The notes: a model not told the origin generated them from the sequence alone. 62,113 nt of DNA from Branchiostoma floridae (GCF_000003815.2 NC_049983.1:354387-416499), one strand, 5' to 3'; counted from the stretch's first letter, positions 1-10,792 are shown. Numbers and translations: made by a program.

Positions 1-19
1 TGCGAACAGTCCGCATGAC

Positions 20-156
20 AACTCATACACACACACACAAATACATACACGCACAGACAGACAGACACACACACACACATACACACACACACACACACAC
101 ATACAAATACATACACACACAAATACATACACGCACAGACAGACAGACACACACAA

Positions 157-187
<31 letters not shown>

Positions 188-333
188 CATATACAAATAC
201 ATACACACACAAATACATACACGCGCAGATAGACAGACACACAAACACACGACACATAAACACTCGCGCAGATACATACAATCGCATACGCACACATACA
301 CACACACACACACACAAACAAATATACACAGGT
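20..333. repeat. Complex CA/ACAG microsatellite
   Basis: This stretch is almost entirely CA dinucleotides interrupted by recurring ATACACGCACAGACAG blocks. A short hairpin follows directly (ACCCCA near 346 pairing with TGGGGT near 362). The order microsatellite then hairpin is the same as in the hairpin-ended repeats elsewhere in the window. It lies in the intron after the flavin-reductase-like exon, read on the minus strand. Confidence 0.9.
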
Positions 334-395
334 TACAAAAGCAATACCCCACTCCCTTACTTGGGGTGAAGTAACATGAAAGGTTTAGCACTAAC

Positions 396-580
396 CATGT
401 GACAGAGAAAGCCAGACTGGCCGGGTCGCTGGTGACCGGCATACAGAAGCTGAGAGGCGCCAGGTTGTTGCACCCCTCCGGTGAGCAGGTACTGATGACG
501 GCGATGGGGCGCGGCTTGAGGGAGGAGGTCAGGATGTCATAGCTCTGGGTCATATCCATCGAGTCAACGTCCAAGCTGAC
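396..580 (-). CDS. Flavin-reductase-like FMN-binding domain protein, one exon (partial)
   Basis: One exon on the minus strand, with an acceptor CTCAG ending at 581 and a donor GTTAGT starting at 395. It encodes a peptide with Y-D-I-L-T, then the block KPRPIAVIST, then CSPEG and NNLAPLS, then TSDPASLAFSV. This order is typical of the start of the flavin reductase-like FMN-binding split barrel, where PRPIA and NLAPxS line the FMN site. These proteins bind FMN and are often NAD(P)H:flavin oxidoreductases or relatives; the substrate cannot be told here. A Met codon at 559 could be the start, because family members begin shortly before this block. The exon ends in phase 2 (TG), so the gene continues to the left, past the microsatellite and out of the window. 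No upstream exon was recognised. Confidence 0.65.
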
Positions 581-599
581 CTGAGTAGCATCAACAAGA

Positions 600-1885
600 A
601 CATGTTTACCCGTCAGTTCTGTTCAGATCATATGTTTATGCACATACTTGGTATAGCGAATGCTTTGCTAATTTATGGTCACATTTCCGTCCCAGGGCAG
701 GTCGGACGGTTTCCGGAAGCTAAACAAATGAAAGATTATGTCAAGAAAAATGTGCACAAGTTATGGTGATGAATTGATTTTTGTACGTTTTGTATTTGTT
801 GTCTTTTTTAAATACAATTCAATCTCTATGGGGCTCTACAACTGGATTGAAAACGGAAATTTACACCTGGACGTTTCAAGTGACATCCATCACTCTTCAT
901 CAGTGTCACTATAATGAACTGGCAAAACAATTCAATACAGGTACAGCTTACTATAAAAATTAGTTGAACAACTAACTACTAAGGATTGCATGCTAAAGTA
1001 ACTCACGCTTGCACAGGTGAGACAACACCATAGGAAAAGTTACGTTTTTGGTCTTTTATGTCATACTTTTCGATTCCCAAAGCTACCCCGTCCGGCTCCG
1101 GATTAGAAATCCTTACTTATGTAACGCTAGTTCGCCTTTATCCGCAGGGTAACCTATATCCGTTGTTTTTTTTAGAAACAGGACATATAAGGATTATCAA
1201 GTCGATGGCCGCTAATTGCAATTTTGCATGGTTGCATATTTTGAAAATATTGTAATCTAAAACCACTGTTCGTCGACTTACCATCACTAAATGCACTCTT
1301 CAGTCCAATTCAGTTCAGTTCAGTTCATCCTCATATGAGGTGCCATTAACGATGTCCGACCATGCATCTCTATCTAGCATAGCACTGTTAAGAAATCGGA
1401 TATAGGTTACCCCACGGATAAAGGTGAACAAATTTCCATCTGCTTGAAGATTACCTTTCTGGTGCTGTACGGAAGTGGTGATGTTGAGCGCATCAGAGTA
1501 GACAGGACTTGACTATCCCATCGTGTAGGCTGTTTAACTGGATGGGAGTCCTCAGGGTACCCACTGTACAGTCTATACATGCTGGGAGTATACCTTCAAA
1601 ATAGTAACATAACATTATCTTTACTGCATATCTTTTCCCCATGGGGATAAATACACGAAGACCATATAGATATAGAATGGTTTATTTATACATATTTACA
1701 TACATGGCCATGCTAAAACAACATTGCAGCCGATTATACCTTGCTGTAAAACTGGCTGAATTAAGCTACAACATAACATACTTACTTGTCAATAATCGAT
1801 ACACACCAAGGCTAAAATTAGCAATTATCAAACTTACCAATTACAAAATATAACACTCCCTTCTGGGGTCTAGTTCCTCTTTAAC
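600..1885. repeat. Gene-free stretch with a 33-nt inverted repeat
   Basis: No gene is recognised. The clear structure is a pair of inverted arms, 1130-1162 and 1397-1429, with three mismatches in 33 bases (core GGGTAACCTATATCCG). They are separated by 234 bases, which suggests a small foldback or MITE-type element. A CAGTTCAGTTCAGTTCA run lies near 1308-1326. The short open frames here show no protein-like pattern. Confidence 0.6.
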
Positions 1886-1891
1886 CTTATA

Positions 1892-2063
1892 CAGTTATAT
1901 CCAGTTAATTGCACAACGGATAACCGCACACTTCTGTTAATTGCACGGAATTCCAATCCAAAACAAGTGCGGTCTAGCTGGATAACTCCGAATTATTGTA
2001 CCGTCCGGATAATTGCACGATATACGCTGGCAAGTGCAGTGTGCAATTAAACGGCCTCTACTG
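1892..2063 (+). mobile_element. Pogo/Tigger-like MITE, CAGT...TTAATTGCAC family, copy 1
   Basis: It starts CAGTTATATCCAGTTAATTG after a TA and ends with GTGCAATTAA...CTACTG. It is the inverted relative of the element at 16797-16969. CAGT termini with a TA target are typical of pogo/Tigger-class mariner elements. It is too short to encode a transposase. Confidence 0.7.
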
Positions 2064-2075
2064 TGTTGACTTTAA

Positions 2076-3191
2076 GGTGCAATCTCACTGCACTTGCGTC
2101 ACGCTTGCGTCAATGCGGGGTTCGAAAGATACTCAACGAATTTCAGAGATAAAGAACGAATTTTCTTATATGTTGTGTACTTCGTCGCCTTCTAAGTCAT
2201 ACTTTTACGTATTACGCAATATCTAATTATAAAACTAGAGTTGCCAAATAATCCTACCTTTCTTTACAACTGCTGTTTAAATTTTTCATCATTAATTATG
2301 CAAATAAGCTTATTTGCATAAATTATATCAGTTGATCATCTCCTCTACCAGACACCAGACGTACACAATCTATGTTAAGAAAGAAGGCTTTAATCGCATT
2401 TTCTGGTAATTAATGCAAATGAGGGTCTCATTTGCATGATTAATGTTCAACAATGTTCTCCTGTACATAACTTTCAAATGGTACAAGTCAGAAGTTACTG
2501 TCATTTACCACAATGAAATTATAGCATTTTCTCATTAATTATGTAAATTAGGGCTTTATTTTGCATAATATGTATCAATCAGTATTCTTCTCCTTCTCAG
2601 TTACAGATGTCACATGTTGCAATGATCCCCTAATGGAACTGACTGGTTCATAGAAAAAAGTAATTAATTATGCAAATTAGATACAAATTTGCATAATTGA
2701 TATATCATTATATGAGGTATCACTTAAGCTATCGGCATACCAAAAATCATACCGATTCGATAACCCCTTTTTGACACTAAACCTGTCCTGCAGTTCGAAA
2801 TAAAGCCGCTAGGGGGCCCAAATATATACCACTTACTCTCAGCATCATGAGCTGTCTATCGCTAAAAAAATCATGGCCGCAGCATGTTCAGAACTTGAGA
2901 TATCAAACCAGGAAGTTCTGCTGCAGTACCGTAACAGGCTGCTAGGGGGCCCAAAATCTAATCATTTCCAGGTCTCAACAAGACCTACTCATATACCGAA
3001 TATCAATACAATCCATCCAGGCGTTCTTGAGTTATTCTGGTCTTCTACATACATACATACAAACATACAAACGCTACCCAAAATATAACCTTCTTGGCGA
3101 AGGTAAAAATCGGAGAAAATAAGAAAACAGTGACGCAGGGAACGAACCCCACAGTGACGCAAGCTTGACGCAAGTGCAGTGAGAGTTCACC
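2076..3191 (+). mobile_element. PIF/Harbinger-like MITE, split by a nested repeat
   Basis: The left part (about 2076-2232) starts GGTGCAATCTCACTGCACTT. The right part (about 3118-3191) ends GTGCAGTGAGAGTTCACC, which is its inverted match. TAA flanks both ends. The same family is intact at 34156-34380. The middle (2233-3108) is a different repeat that carries AT-rich octamer palindromes and ends in an ACCTTC...GAAGGT hairpin, so this is a nested insertion. Confidence 0.65.
2233..3108 (+). mobile_element. Hairpin-ended dispersed repeat (Helentron/HINE-like)
   Basis: It begins with a degenerate GCCAAATAAT block. It carries four palindromic ATGCAAAT...ATTTGCAT units spaced about 120 bases apart (near 2300, 2410, 2535 and 2660), then a conserved block with CTGCTAGGGGGCCC, then an ACATACA microsatellite. 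It ends in the hairpin ACCTTC-TTGGC-GAAGGT at 3090-3106. Related copies lie at 3428-3568, 10049-10178, 23748-24342, 38508-39612 and 40806-41097. Confidence 0.6.
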
Positions 3192-3427
3192 TAAAGTTAG
3201 TTCTTCGTCTCAAACGGCCCTGGCAGTGTTGCCATTGAAAATATCTGCACGTTTAGTTGAGAGGTTCTGTTTACAAATGTGTGAACCATTTGGGGGAGGG
3301 GAGGGGGAGTTGGCGTTGTTTAAATCATGTGGCGGCAAGGTTAGACTGCAGACTTTGGTTCCATCGATATTATTACAGACAAAAGTCAACATCATTCTTT
3401 GCATGATTTTAAACCAGAGCGAGCTAG

Positions 3428-3568
3428 ACACCTTCGCCAAATAATTTTAACCTTTTAATTATGACCGATGTATTATATGTGTTTCCCATCCACTATGTTT
3501 GCAAACAAGGTCTACGAGCACACATACTGAAACGCTACCGAAAACATAACCTTCTTGGCGAAGGTAAA
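3428..3568 (+). mobile_element. Short hairpin-ended repeat plus shared flank
   Basis: It begins ACCTTCGCCAA and ends in the hairpin ACCTTCTTGGCGAAGGT. The first 11 bases are the exact complement of the hairpin's right arm. The sequence 3482-3668, including the flank after the hairpin, recurs at 10091-10276, so the two loci share one dispersed unit. Confidence 0.65.
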
Positions 3569-5699
3569 AAGTAACCAAACGGATTGTACTACGTACTCCC
3601 GACCCTGTTTGGCCTTAGTACGTGCATGTTTGCTACGCAACGCAGAACTTCTTTTAGCACGAGATATACACATGATCACTCGCTTAACTCTGGAACTTTA
3701 CCAAGCCGGTACCATAGACATTCGTATATAGTACGATACCATTGCGAATATACTACTAGAAAGGCCGACATTTGCTTAAGAGCAAATACAGCATATTTCA
3801 GCCATACCCCTTCCCACGCAACATTGGACTGTTCCAAATCACCCCTGCGCAAAAATGGAACATCCTCTTAACAGTACATTATCCCCCAAAGTGGACTGGT
3901 ATTGTGAATTGATTCCAGGTAAAAACAGAGCTTGCTTCTATTTTTCAGAAAATGACAATAATCACACCTTCCATTCAGAAAATTTTCATCATGACTGAAA
4001 ATTGTTGAATGACTTCATGTAATGTCATTAACAATTTTCAGTACGATAACTAGGTGTAAGTTTAAAAAAGTATAAGCTCCTTGTGATGTGGGTACATTTA
4101 TTATTGCAGTGAACTTTTTTTATTCAAGTAGGGCATACGATTTAATAATTATCAAGCAGGTGCAGGTACTGTAGGAGCGTTTGTTTTCTTCAAGCTGTAA
4201 AACTGTTAAACTGTTTTACTTTGTATGCAATCAGCCATCGAGCCTATTCTTATTTTAGTTTAACAACTTCCTGCCAGACCCGGAAGATACGATTGAACCT
4301 TGTTCGAGGATTTATTTTCGTCTGTCTGGTCAGTCTGTTCATACCCTGGCGCTGAGAGTGTTTTATTGGGCTGAAACTCTGGCAGTTTAAAGTTACTTAC
4401 AATTTAAATGTTCAAAGTTTATGTCAAACAACAACAGCACTAGGAAATGTGGCCACTATAGACAGGTGGTCACTATAGAGAAAATGCTGATCTATTGACT
4501 AGGAGCCATACGTTACACATGATTTCAGAACACTGATCATTAATCATATAAACATTGCACAGGTAAGCCAATTGTTAAGATGTACAATTAAGTTCAAATA
4601 ATTCTGAAGAGAAATATTGATAAGAAAATAATCATTCTCGCCACTGTCTAACTTATAATTACGTATCAAAACTAAACGCAGATTTTCTAACTAACGCACC
4701 TTTCGCCGACTTCATCAAAGGACCGCCGGCTATCAATCAAACACTGCTGTTGATTAGACTTAGAGTTTCAAACAGTCATGTGCTGTGTGCCAGTTGACAG
4801 CGAACTTCATGCTACGTGATGTTTTACATTGCTTGGACCTTCTTTCCTACAGCGGTGCTTCTACAAAATAATTAGACTGTAACACTGAGTCCCACATGTT
4901 TTATAGAATAGAATTTGACGCAGAACAGCGTTTTTTGCTGGGTATTTTTCTTGAAACATGTCCGTGGGAATATCAGCGAGGCGGCGACGTAGGGATATCA
5001 GACCGTCAACAAAAGTCGCACGGCGGCTAACGGCGCAGCGAAGATACTAGCGCTATAAATAAGCGCTTCAACTAAGGATGGCAACCCTTACAATATTTTT
5101 GTATACTGTTGAGCTAAGTAAAGTTTGTTGTTTATGAGGTTTTAGTTGTCTTTGAAGCTTTGACCCGAAATATTTTAAAGTCAAACTGCTGAAGAGAAGT
5201 AAGTGACTGCTACGATTATCGTAGATATGGCCCTAGAAAAACTGATAAAAGAAGCCTTCTCAATAGTCTAAAATGCAAGAGCTTCCGGGGGGGCTTCGCC
5301 CACCTGGGTCCCCCCCCACAGTGGCCCTGCCCCTGGATCCCGCCAGGGACATTCGGCGGCCCCAGGACCCCTGTCCGACGCTTTGAAAAAATCCCGGTGA
5401 GAAGTCTGTACGGCCTGAGTCTTCAAGTTAACGTATTGTGTGGTCCCGCTTATGAATATTAATTAGCCTTCGCTTTCCTCTTCGCTGATTGGCTGAACCA
5501 TTAATTGAATTAACTCTTCCTGCCGGCTAGACGCAGGTGCAGATGTCGGCTCTGTGGGGTGAACGTCCGAAAGGTCATGGCATGGAGAACGAAAGAAAAC
5601 CAATTTCCCCTAAAAAAAGTGCTGTAATTAAGCCTTTTACAGTACTTTATGCCAAAAATTTTACTTGGATCATTTTACCAACTATCGTATGCCTATCTA

Positions 5700-6623
5700 C
5701 GAGGGTGAGTCAGAAAGTAATGCAAGTGGTTTCATAACAGAGTCGTTCTTTGATCGAATGAGTTGAAATTTGGCACAAAGGTTAAGACATATCTTCTCTT
5801 GAGATTGAAATATCAAAATTTGTTGCTCATTACTTTATGAGTGACTGAGCTGCTTTCAAGGTGACCACACCCTTGGTATCCCGTCAGAAGAAAAGAGAGG
5901 TCCAATTAACGTACAATTAAGAATATCCCTAAACCAATGTTTGCTATTGTAGGAGACTAAGCCTGCACATGTAATAAGCTGCATTTCTGTATAAGCCACA
6001 CGCTTAATTTTAACTCTGAAATCTGAGCAGTTTTTCTTTTTTCGTTGCTGGTGTAGAGTGAGGAATACGCGGTCTTCAGGGTCATGAGATCTGCGGTGTT
6101 ATTATTAAAACTTTCCGTAGCCTTCTTTTCCATTAACAAAGAGAAATGAAACTTAGCACACTTTTTGGCCTTTAAACAGTTAATAACTGTGTAAAGTTTC
6201 GTTTCTTTTGGTTAATGGAAAAGTAGTCTTTTAACCAACAACTCACGAAATCGTGTATAAATCCAACAGCTCTATAACACAACTTACTGCATCCTAGCAG
6301 CTGTAAATAAAGAACCATTACGAGTTTAGAGATGAAGATTGGCACGCAATCTATAGAAACATTTGGTAACATACATGGGTAATTTCAACCTCCTACAGTG
6401 ATTTTTAGTGGGTCAGATTTAGAGGAATCGCTAGTCTGACAAGGTACTAAGGGTGTGTTCATCTTGAAATCAACTCAGTTGCTCATAAAATAATAAAGAC
6501 CAGATTTAAAACATTCAATCTCAAGAGGACATATATCGCTACTTTTGTGCCAAATTTCAACTCAATTGATAATAAAACGAGTCTGTTATGAAACCACTTG
6601 CATTACTTTCTGACTCACCCTCG
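5700..6623 (+). mobile_element. Mariner-like nonautonomous element inside the composite repeat
   Basis: Inverted ends CGAGGGTGAGTCAGAAAGTA pair almost perfectly for about 42 bases and more loosely for about 150. TA flanks each side (5698-5699 and 6624-6625). The inverted copy of the host repeat near 47990 has the uninterrupted site with a single TA, so the insertion and its target duplication are seen directly. CGAGGGT ends and a TA target fit the mariner/Tc1 group. The 924-bp interior has no recognisable transposase. Confidence 0.85.
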
Positions 6624-7264
6624 TATACCAAATGTTACTCATACCAGGGTACAGGGGTGCAAAATATACCGTTATAAGACCGTCAACAACAGTCGCACGG
6701 AGTTAACAGCGCAGCGAAAATACCATCGCTAGCGTTTCAACTTCGGATAACAAGTTATAAGTACTGTTGAACTCAGTAACATTAAAGTTTGTTTTTAGTT
6801 GCCTTTGACGGTTTGACCTGAAATAGTGTTACGCTAAACTCCTGAAGAGAAGTTAAGTGACTGCTGCGATTATCATAGATATGCCCCTAAGAACTGATAC
6901 AATATAAAGCCTTCTGAATAGTCTAAAATGCGAGAGCTTAGGCGGGCTTCGCTCCCCCTGGCGGGAACACTGCTATATACGGGATCATGAGGCCCCGCTT
7001 ATGAATATTAATTAGCCTTTGGCCTCCTCTTCGCTGATTGGCTAGGTCTTTGATTCAATTAACTCTCCGGCTGACGCGCACAGGTGTGGCTCTGTGCGGG
7101 GTCACGGAAGGTCACGTCAGGAGGCCAAAAGAAAACAAATTTCCCCTCAAAAAAGTGCCAAAATTAATCATTTTAAAGTTGTTTATGTCAAAAATTTTAC
7201 TTGAATCTTGTTACCAAGTATCTAATGCCTATCTATACCAAATTTCAGGTCATTTAATTGTAAT

Positions 7265-7790
7265 ACCAGGGTACAGGAGCCAAAAGTGTCCTTTTTTGGT
7301 CAAAAATTGGCCAAAAATCGCAAAAATAAGCATTTTGTTGCACTGTACACCAAAAGTGTTATTGAGTTTATATGAAGGGATTATCAAGGCACATCTGTGT
7401 CAAATTTCAGCTCATTCGGTTGCAATACCAAGGTACAGGAGCCAAAAGTGTCCTTTTTTGGTCAAAAATTGGTCAAAAAATCGCAAAAATAAGCATTTTG
7501 TTGTACTGTACACCAAAAGTGTTATTGAATTTATATGGGGGCATTATCAAGGCGCATTTCTGTCAAATTTCAGCTCATTTGGTTGTAATACCAGGGTACA
7601 GGGGCCAAAAGTGTCCTTTTTTGGTCAAAAATTGGTCAAAAAATCGCAAAAATAAGCATTTTGTTGTACTGTACACCAAAAGTGTTATCGAATTTATATG
7701 GGGGCATTATCAAGGCACATCTCTGTCAAATTTCAGCTCATTTGGTTGTAATACCAGGGTACAGGGGCCAAAATATACAGTTTTGGTCTA
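7265..7790 (+). repeat. About 163-bp tandem repeat, 3.2 copies
   Basis: The block ACAGGAGCCAAAAGTGTCC recurs near 7271, 7433 and 7596, with a diverged fourth start near 7758. Each unit continues through a TGGTCAAAAATTGG stretch and a GTACACCAAAAGTGTTATTG stretch. The inverted copy of the host repeat has only one such unit. Long open frames across the array arise from the repeat itself and jump frame between units. Confidence 0.85.
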
Positions 7791-8013
7791 AAATTGACCA
7801 AAAAATCTCAATAAAATCATTTTAGAGGCAGATATGAAAAAACTGAGAAAAAGCATCAAGGTAGTGGCCCATTCTACCCCTGTGCCAAATTTCAGGTCAT
7901 TCGGTCCAGGAACGGCGGAGATGAATCACTTTGAAGATTTGACAGGAGAAGAAGAAGAAGAAGAAACATGACGAATACAATATATTTCACCATACTATGT
8001 ATGGCTGAAATAT

Positions 8014-8470
8014 AATTAGTATATTAGTACTACTATTAGTACTACGAAGCGCGGGCATTTTGATAATTGCAAATAGACCATTGTTGTTGATAGGTCAGAT
8101 TTCTATTTATGTTCACAAAAAATGATCTGCCGATCAAATTCCAACGATCCCAACACCAACCCTAACCTCATCACCCTTACCGAACCATTCACGCACGCGC
8201 ACTACCCCAAGGAGCAGAAAATTGGCGGGGCAGAAATTTGGCGCGACGCCGGGTAATAATAACTGGTTTCTCTTCTTGTTGAATGCACATAAAACATAAC
8301 AAGGTTTGATAGGGTAGTCTGCACGACCTAGTGGGCAGCTTTTCATCCGTATGAACTAGTACAGCTCATTGGAGGTACTCAAATCCCCGCTTTTTATCAG
8401 AACTATAGGGATCAAGAATGGCAAGGTCAGTTTGGAAACAAACTCTCAATGTCTGTTCAACTAATAAAAC
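8014..8470. other. Intergenic, nothing recognised
   Basis: This is AT-rich flank after the composite element, with a TAGTACTACTATTAGTACTA palindrome-like stretch near 8027-8046. No gene or known repeat was identified. Confidence 0.5.
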
Positions 8471-8489
8471 TTATTTGAAATGTTATAAA

Positions 8490-9300
8490 ATATGAAAAAG
8501 ATTCAAAGGATGCAGAACCGGACTGGAAACCTTCTCTCTCGGTTGGACTGGAAAGACATTGATTCAACACACCAGTACAACAATGCCGTGCTAGCCTAGT
8601 CTACAAGGTCCTTAACAGCAAACTACCACCCTACATGCGCCAGATGTTTGTGTACTGCAGGGACCATACGGACAACCAGACAAAGCACACAAGACGGCAG
8701 TCAGCTGGTTGTCCCAAAACCTTAACGAGAAACCTTCAGAAGATTGATAGCCTACCAATGTCTGGAACAACCTACCACCAGACACACGTACGACTCCAAA
8801 TCTGACCTGCTGTAAGAGACTCTTGAATAACTTAAATGACCAAAACGAACACGGACAATAAACTACGAATCAGTTGCCATAAATTACACATTGAAACTGG
8901 AAGACATAACCGCACTCTTCTAGAACAACGAATATGTAGATACTGCAATCTAGATAAGTTAGAAGACGAACATCATTTTGAAGTAGAATGTAGTTTGTAC
9001 AACAAAAAGAGAGAGCTGAACTCTACTAATAGAACCCATGTTCCCCCACTTCATACATCTAAGTAATATAGACAACTTCATATTCCTTATGAATCTAGAC
9101 AAACCTTTACTTATAAATCATATCTGTTCTTACATTTTCAATATCACAAAGAAACGAGAAGAAGCCGAATGTACGCAGTAGAATACGATTCTTGAGTAGT
9201 GTAGATTCATTGTATCATTGTATCATGTTGTATCATTTGTTGTGACCTGTACTGAACCCAGTGGGTATGTATGTACAATAAAGGTCTTCATTCATTCATT
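8490..9300 (+). mobile_element. Decayed LINE (non-LTR retrotransposon) 3' region
   Basis: The + strand from about 8508 translates in pieces to the C-terminal end of a LINE reverse transcriptase: QRMQNRTGNLLSRLDW, then LVYKVLNSKLPPYMRQMF, then RQSAGCPKTL. Stops and shifts lie between them. A second open piece (8836-9066) carries RICRYC...EDEHHFEVECSLY, the Cys/His-rich tail found in many animal LINEs. The 3' end has AATAAAG and a short ATTC tail at 9280-9300. It is inactive, and it may be two truncated LINEs side by side. Confidence 0.7.
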
Positions 9301-9312
9301 GTAATAAGCCCT

Positions 9313-9812
9313 GGGGCCGCGTAGCACAGTGGTATTGTATTCGGACCGAGAGGTCGCCGGTTCGAATCCGCCTGTCGTGTTGCCGGTCTTGTGCCCTTGG
9401 GAAAGGCACTTTACACGACTTTCCTCACTTTACTCAAGTGAAAATATGGGTCGTCCCTCGGATACGACGTTAAGATGGAGGTCCCGTGTATGGGGAGAGC
9501 CATACCCCATGCACGTTAAAGAACCCCCACACGTGCGATAGTGCGGTGTGCGTTGGTGCAAATCCTTCTGTCGGGAGTTGGTGATTCACTTCAAATCACC
9601 CGGATGGAGGCCTGGCGACCTCTGTCTCGTATCAGGCACATGGTGAATTACATCATTCGCCCGGACGGGAGACCTGGCGCATCCCCGTCTTGTAATTAGC
9701 CATACGAAAGGGTATGTCACCCCGTAAGGGGCGGTATAACCCCATCGTGTGTCAACATGTGCGAACATGTTTGATCGCGTCGGCCTAAATCAAAAAAATA
9801 AATCAAATCAAA
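9313..9812 (+). mobile_element. tRNA-derived SINE, copy 1
   Basis: It starts with a tRNA-like head holding perfect RNA polymerase III boxes: A box TAGCACAGTGG (9322-9332) and B box GTTCGAATC (9360-9368). The roughly 400-base body includes GGGAAAGGCACTTTACACGA and CATGCACGTTAAAGAACCCC. The end is a short AAATCAAATCAAAT tail. A second copy lies inverted at 10274-10792. The family name was not assigned. Confidence 0.85.
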
Positions 9813-9954
9813 TAAGCCCTGAGCTTTCGCTCTACTATATGTAATGATATGTTGATAGATTTACTTGGACCCGTTGTAATCTGTATCGCTGTATATTTTC
9901 ATCTGACCCTTACCTCATGACCTCAATGAAAAGCGGCCTGGAGGCCGATTTGCG

Positions 9955-10000
9955 CTTCTCGTGAATAAATAATGGTTCAAACAAACAAACAAACAAACAA
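9955..10000. repeat. CAAA microsatellite
   Basis: AAACAAACAAACAAACAA follows GTTC and probably marks a retroelement tail, since AATAAATAATGG precedes it. Confidence 0.8.
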
Positions 10001-10048
10001 GGGATGAACAAAAATCAACTGAAACCAAAGTTCAACGACGCCATACCT

Positions 10049-10276
10049 TCGCCAAATGTTTTGAAGCCTTTAGCCTCAAGACAGAAATTAATTGGTTTCT
10101 CATTCACTATGCAAACAAGGTCCACAAGTATACATACTAAAACACTACAGAAAGAATAACCTTCTTGGCGAAGGTAAAAAGTAACCAAACAGTTTGTACT
10201 ACGTACCCCCGACCTTGTTTGGCCTTAGTATGTGCATGTTTGCTACGCAACGCAGAACGTTTTCAACACGAGATAT
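10049..10276 (+). mobile_element. Hairpin-ended repeat and shared flank, second copy
   Basis: It begins ACCTTCGCCAA near 10049 and ends in the hairpin ACCTTC-TTGGC-GAAGGT near 10160-10176. The segment 10091-10276 matches 3482-3668. The second SINE copy sits right after the shared CACGAGATAT, where the other locus continues with ACACATG. Confidence 0.65.
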
Positions 10277-10792
10277 TTTTTTGATTTTTGATTTAGGCCG
10301 ACGTGATCAAACATGTTCGCACATGTTGACACACGACGGGGTTATACCGCCCCTTACGGGGTGACATACCCTTTCGTATGGCTCATTACAAGACGGGGAT
10401 GCGCCAGGTCTCCCGTCCGGGTGAATGATGTAATTCACCATGTGGCTGATACGAGACAGAGGTCGCCAGGCCTCCATCTGGGTGATTTAAAGTGAATCAC
10501 CAACTCCCGACAGAAGGATTTGCACCAACGCACACCGCACTATCGCACGTGTGGGGGTTCTTTAACGTGCATGGGGTATGGCACATACCCCATGCACGTA
10601 CACGGGACCCCTCCCCATACACGGGACCTCCATTTAACGTCCTATCCGAGGGACGACCCATATTTTCACTTGAGTAAAGTGAGGAAAGTCGTGTAAAGTG
10701 CCTTTCCCAAGGGCACAAGACCGGCAACACGACAGGTGGATTCGAACCGGCGACCTCTCGGTCACGGGCCGAATACAATACCACTGTGCTAG
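10274..10792 (-). mobile_element. tRNA-derived SINE, copy 2 (inverted)
   Basis: This is the reverse complement of the SINE at 9313-9812. The B box complement is at 10739-10747 and the A box complement at 10781-10791. It differs by an extra perfect palindrome: 16-base arms with a 3-base loop at 10565-10599, around CATACCCCATGCACG. The two SINEs form an inverted pair about 460 bases apart. Confidence 0.85.

Larger units (their letters stand above)
3755..8020 (+). mobile_element. Long composite repeat, copy 1 (inverted relative of 47033-50078)
   Basis: Collinear similarity with the reverse complement of 47033-50078 runs from the ACTAGAAAGGCCGAC block near 3756 to TATAATTA near 8017. Inverted terminal motifs ATATTTCAGCCATACC (3793-3808) and GTATGGCTGAAATAT (7999-8013) bound it. 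It holds two related sub-units (about 5001-5700 and 6670-7250), each with a GTCGCACGG block, a GC-rich GGGCTTCGC block and CCGCTTATGAATATTAATTAGCC. This copy carries two private changes: a mariner-like insertion at 5700-6623 and a tandem expansion at 7265-7790. Its small open frames are conserved between copies only as DNA. No transposase was recognised, so the class is open. Confidence 0.75.

Noticed and set aside
23-574. Long minus-strand open frame running from the flavin-reductase exon into the CA repeat
   Set aside because: Only 396-580 has protein character. Beyond the donor the frame is Cys/Val repeats produced by the microsatellite.
5537-5737. Small open frame GERPKGHGMENERK, also present at 47878-48144
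   Set aside because: Its repetition comes from the two composite repeat copies. The frame is short and ends differently in each, with no known domain.
7038-7791. 205- and 139-residue open frames with repeated KCPFLVKNW segments
   Set aside because: They follow the 163-bp tandem unit, jump frames between units and have no counterpart in the second copy of the element.
9313-9400. tRNA gene suggested by perfect A and B boxes
   Set aside because: No closed acceptor stem. The sequence continues into a 400-bp SINE body that recurs inverted nearby.
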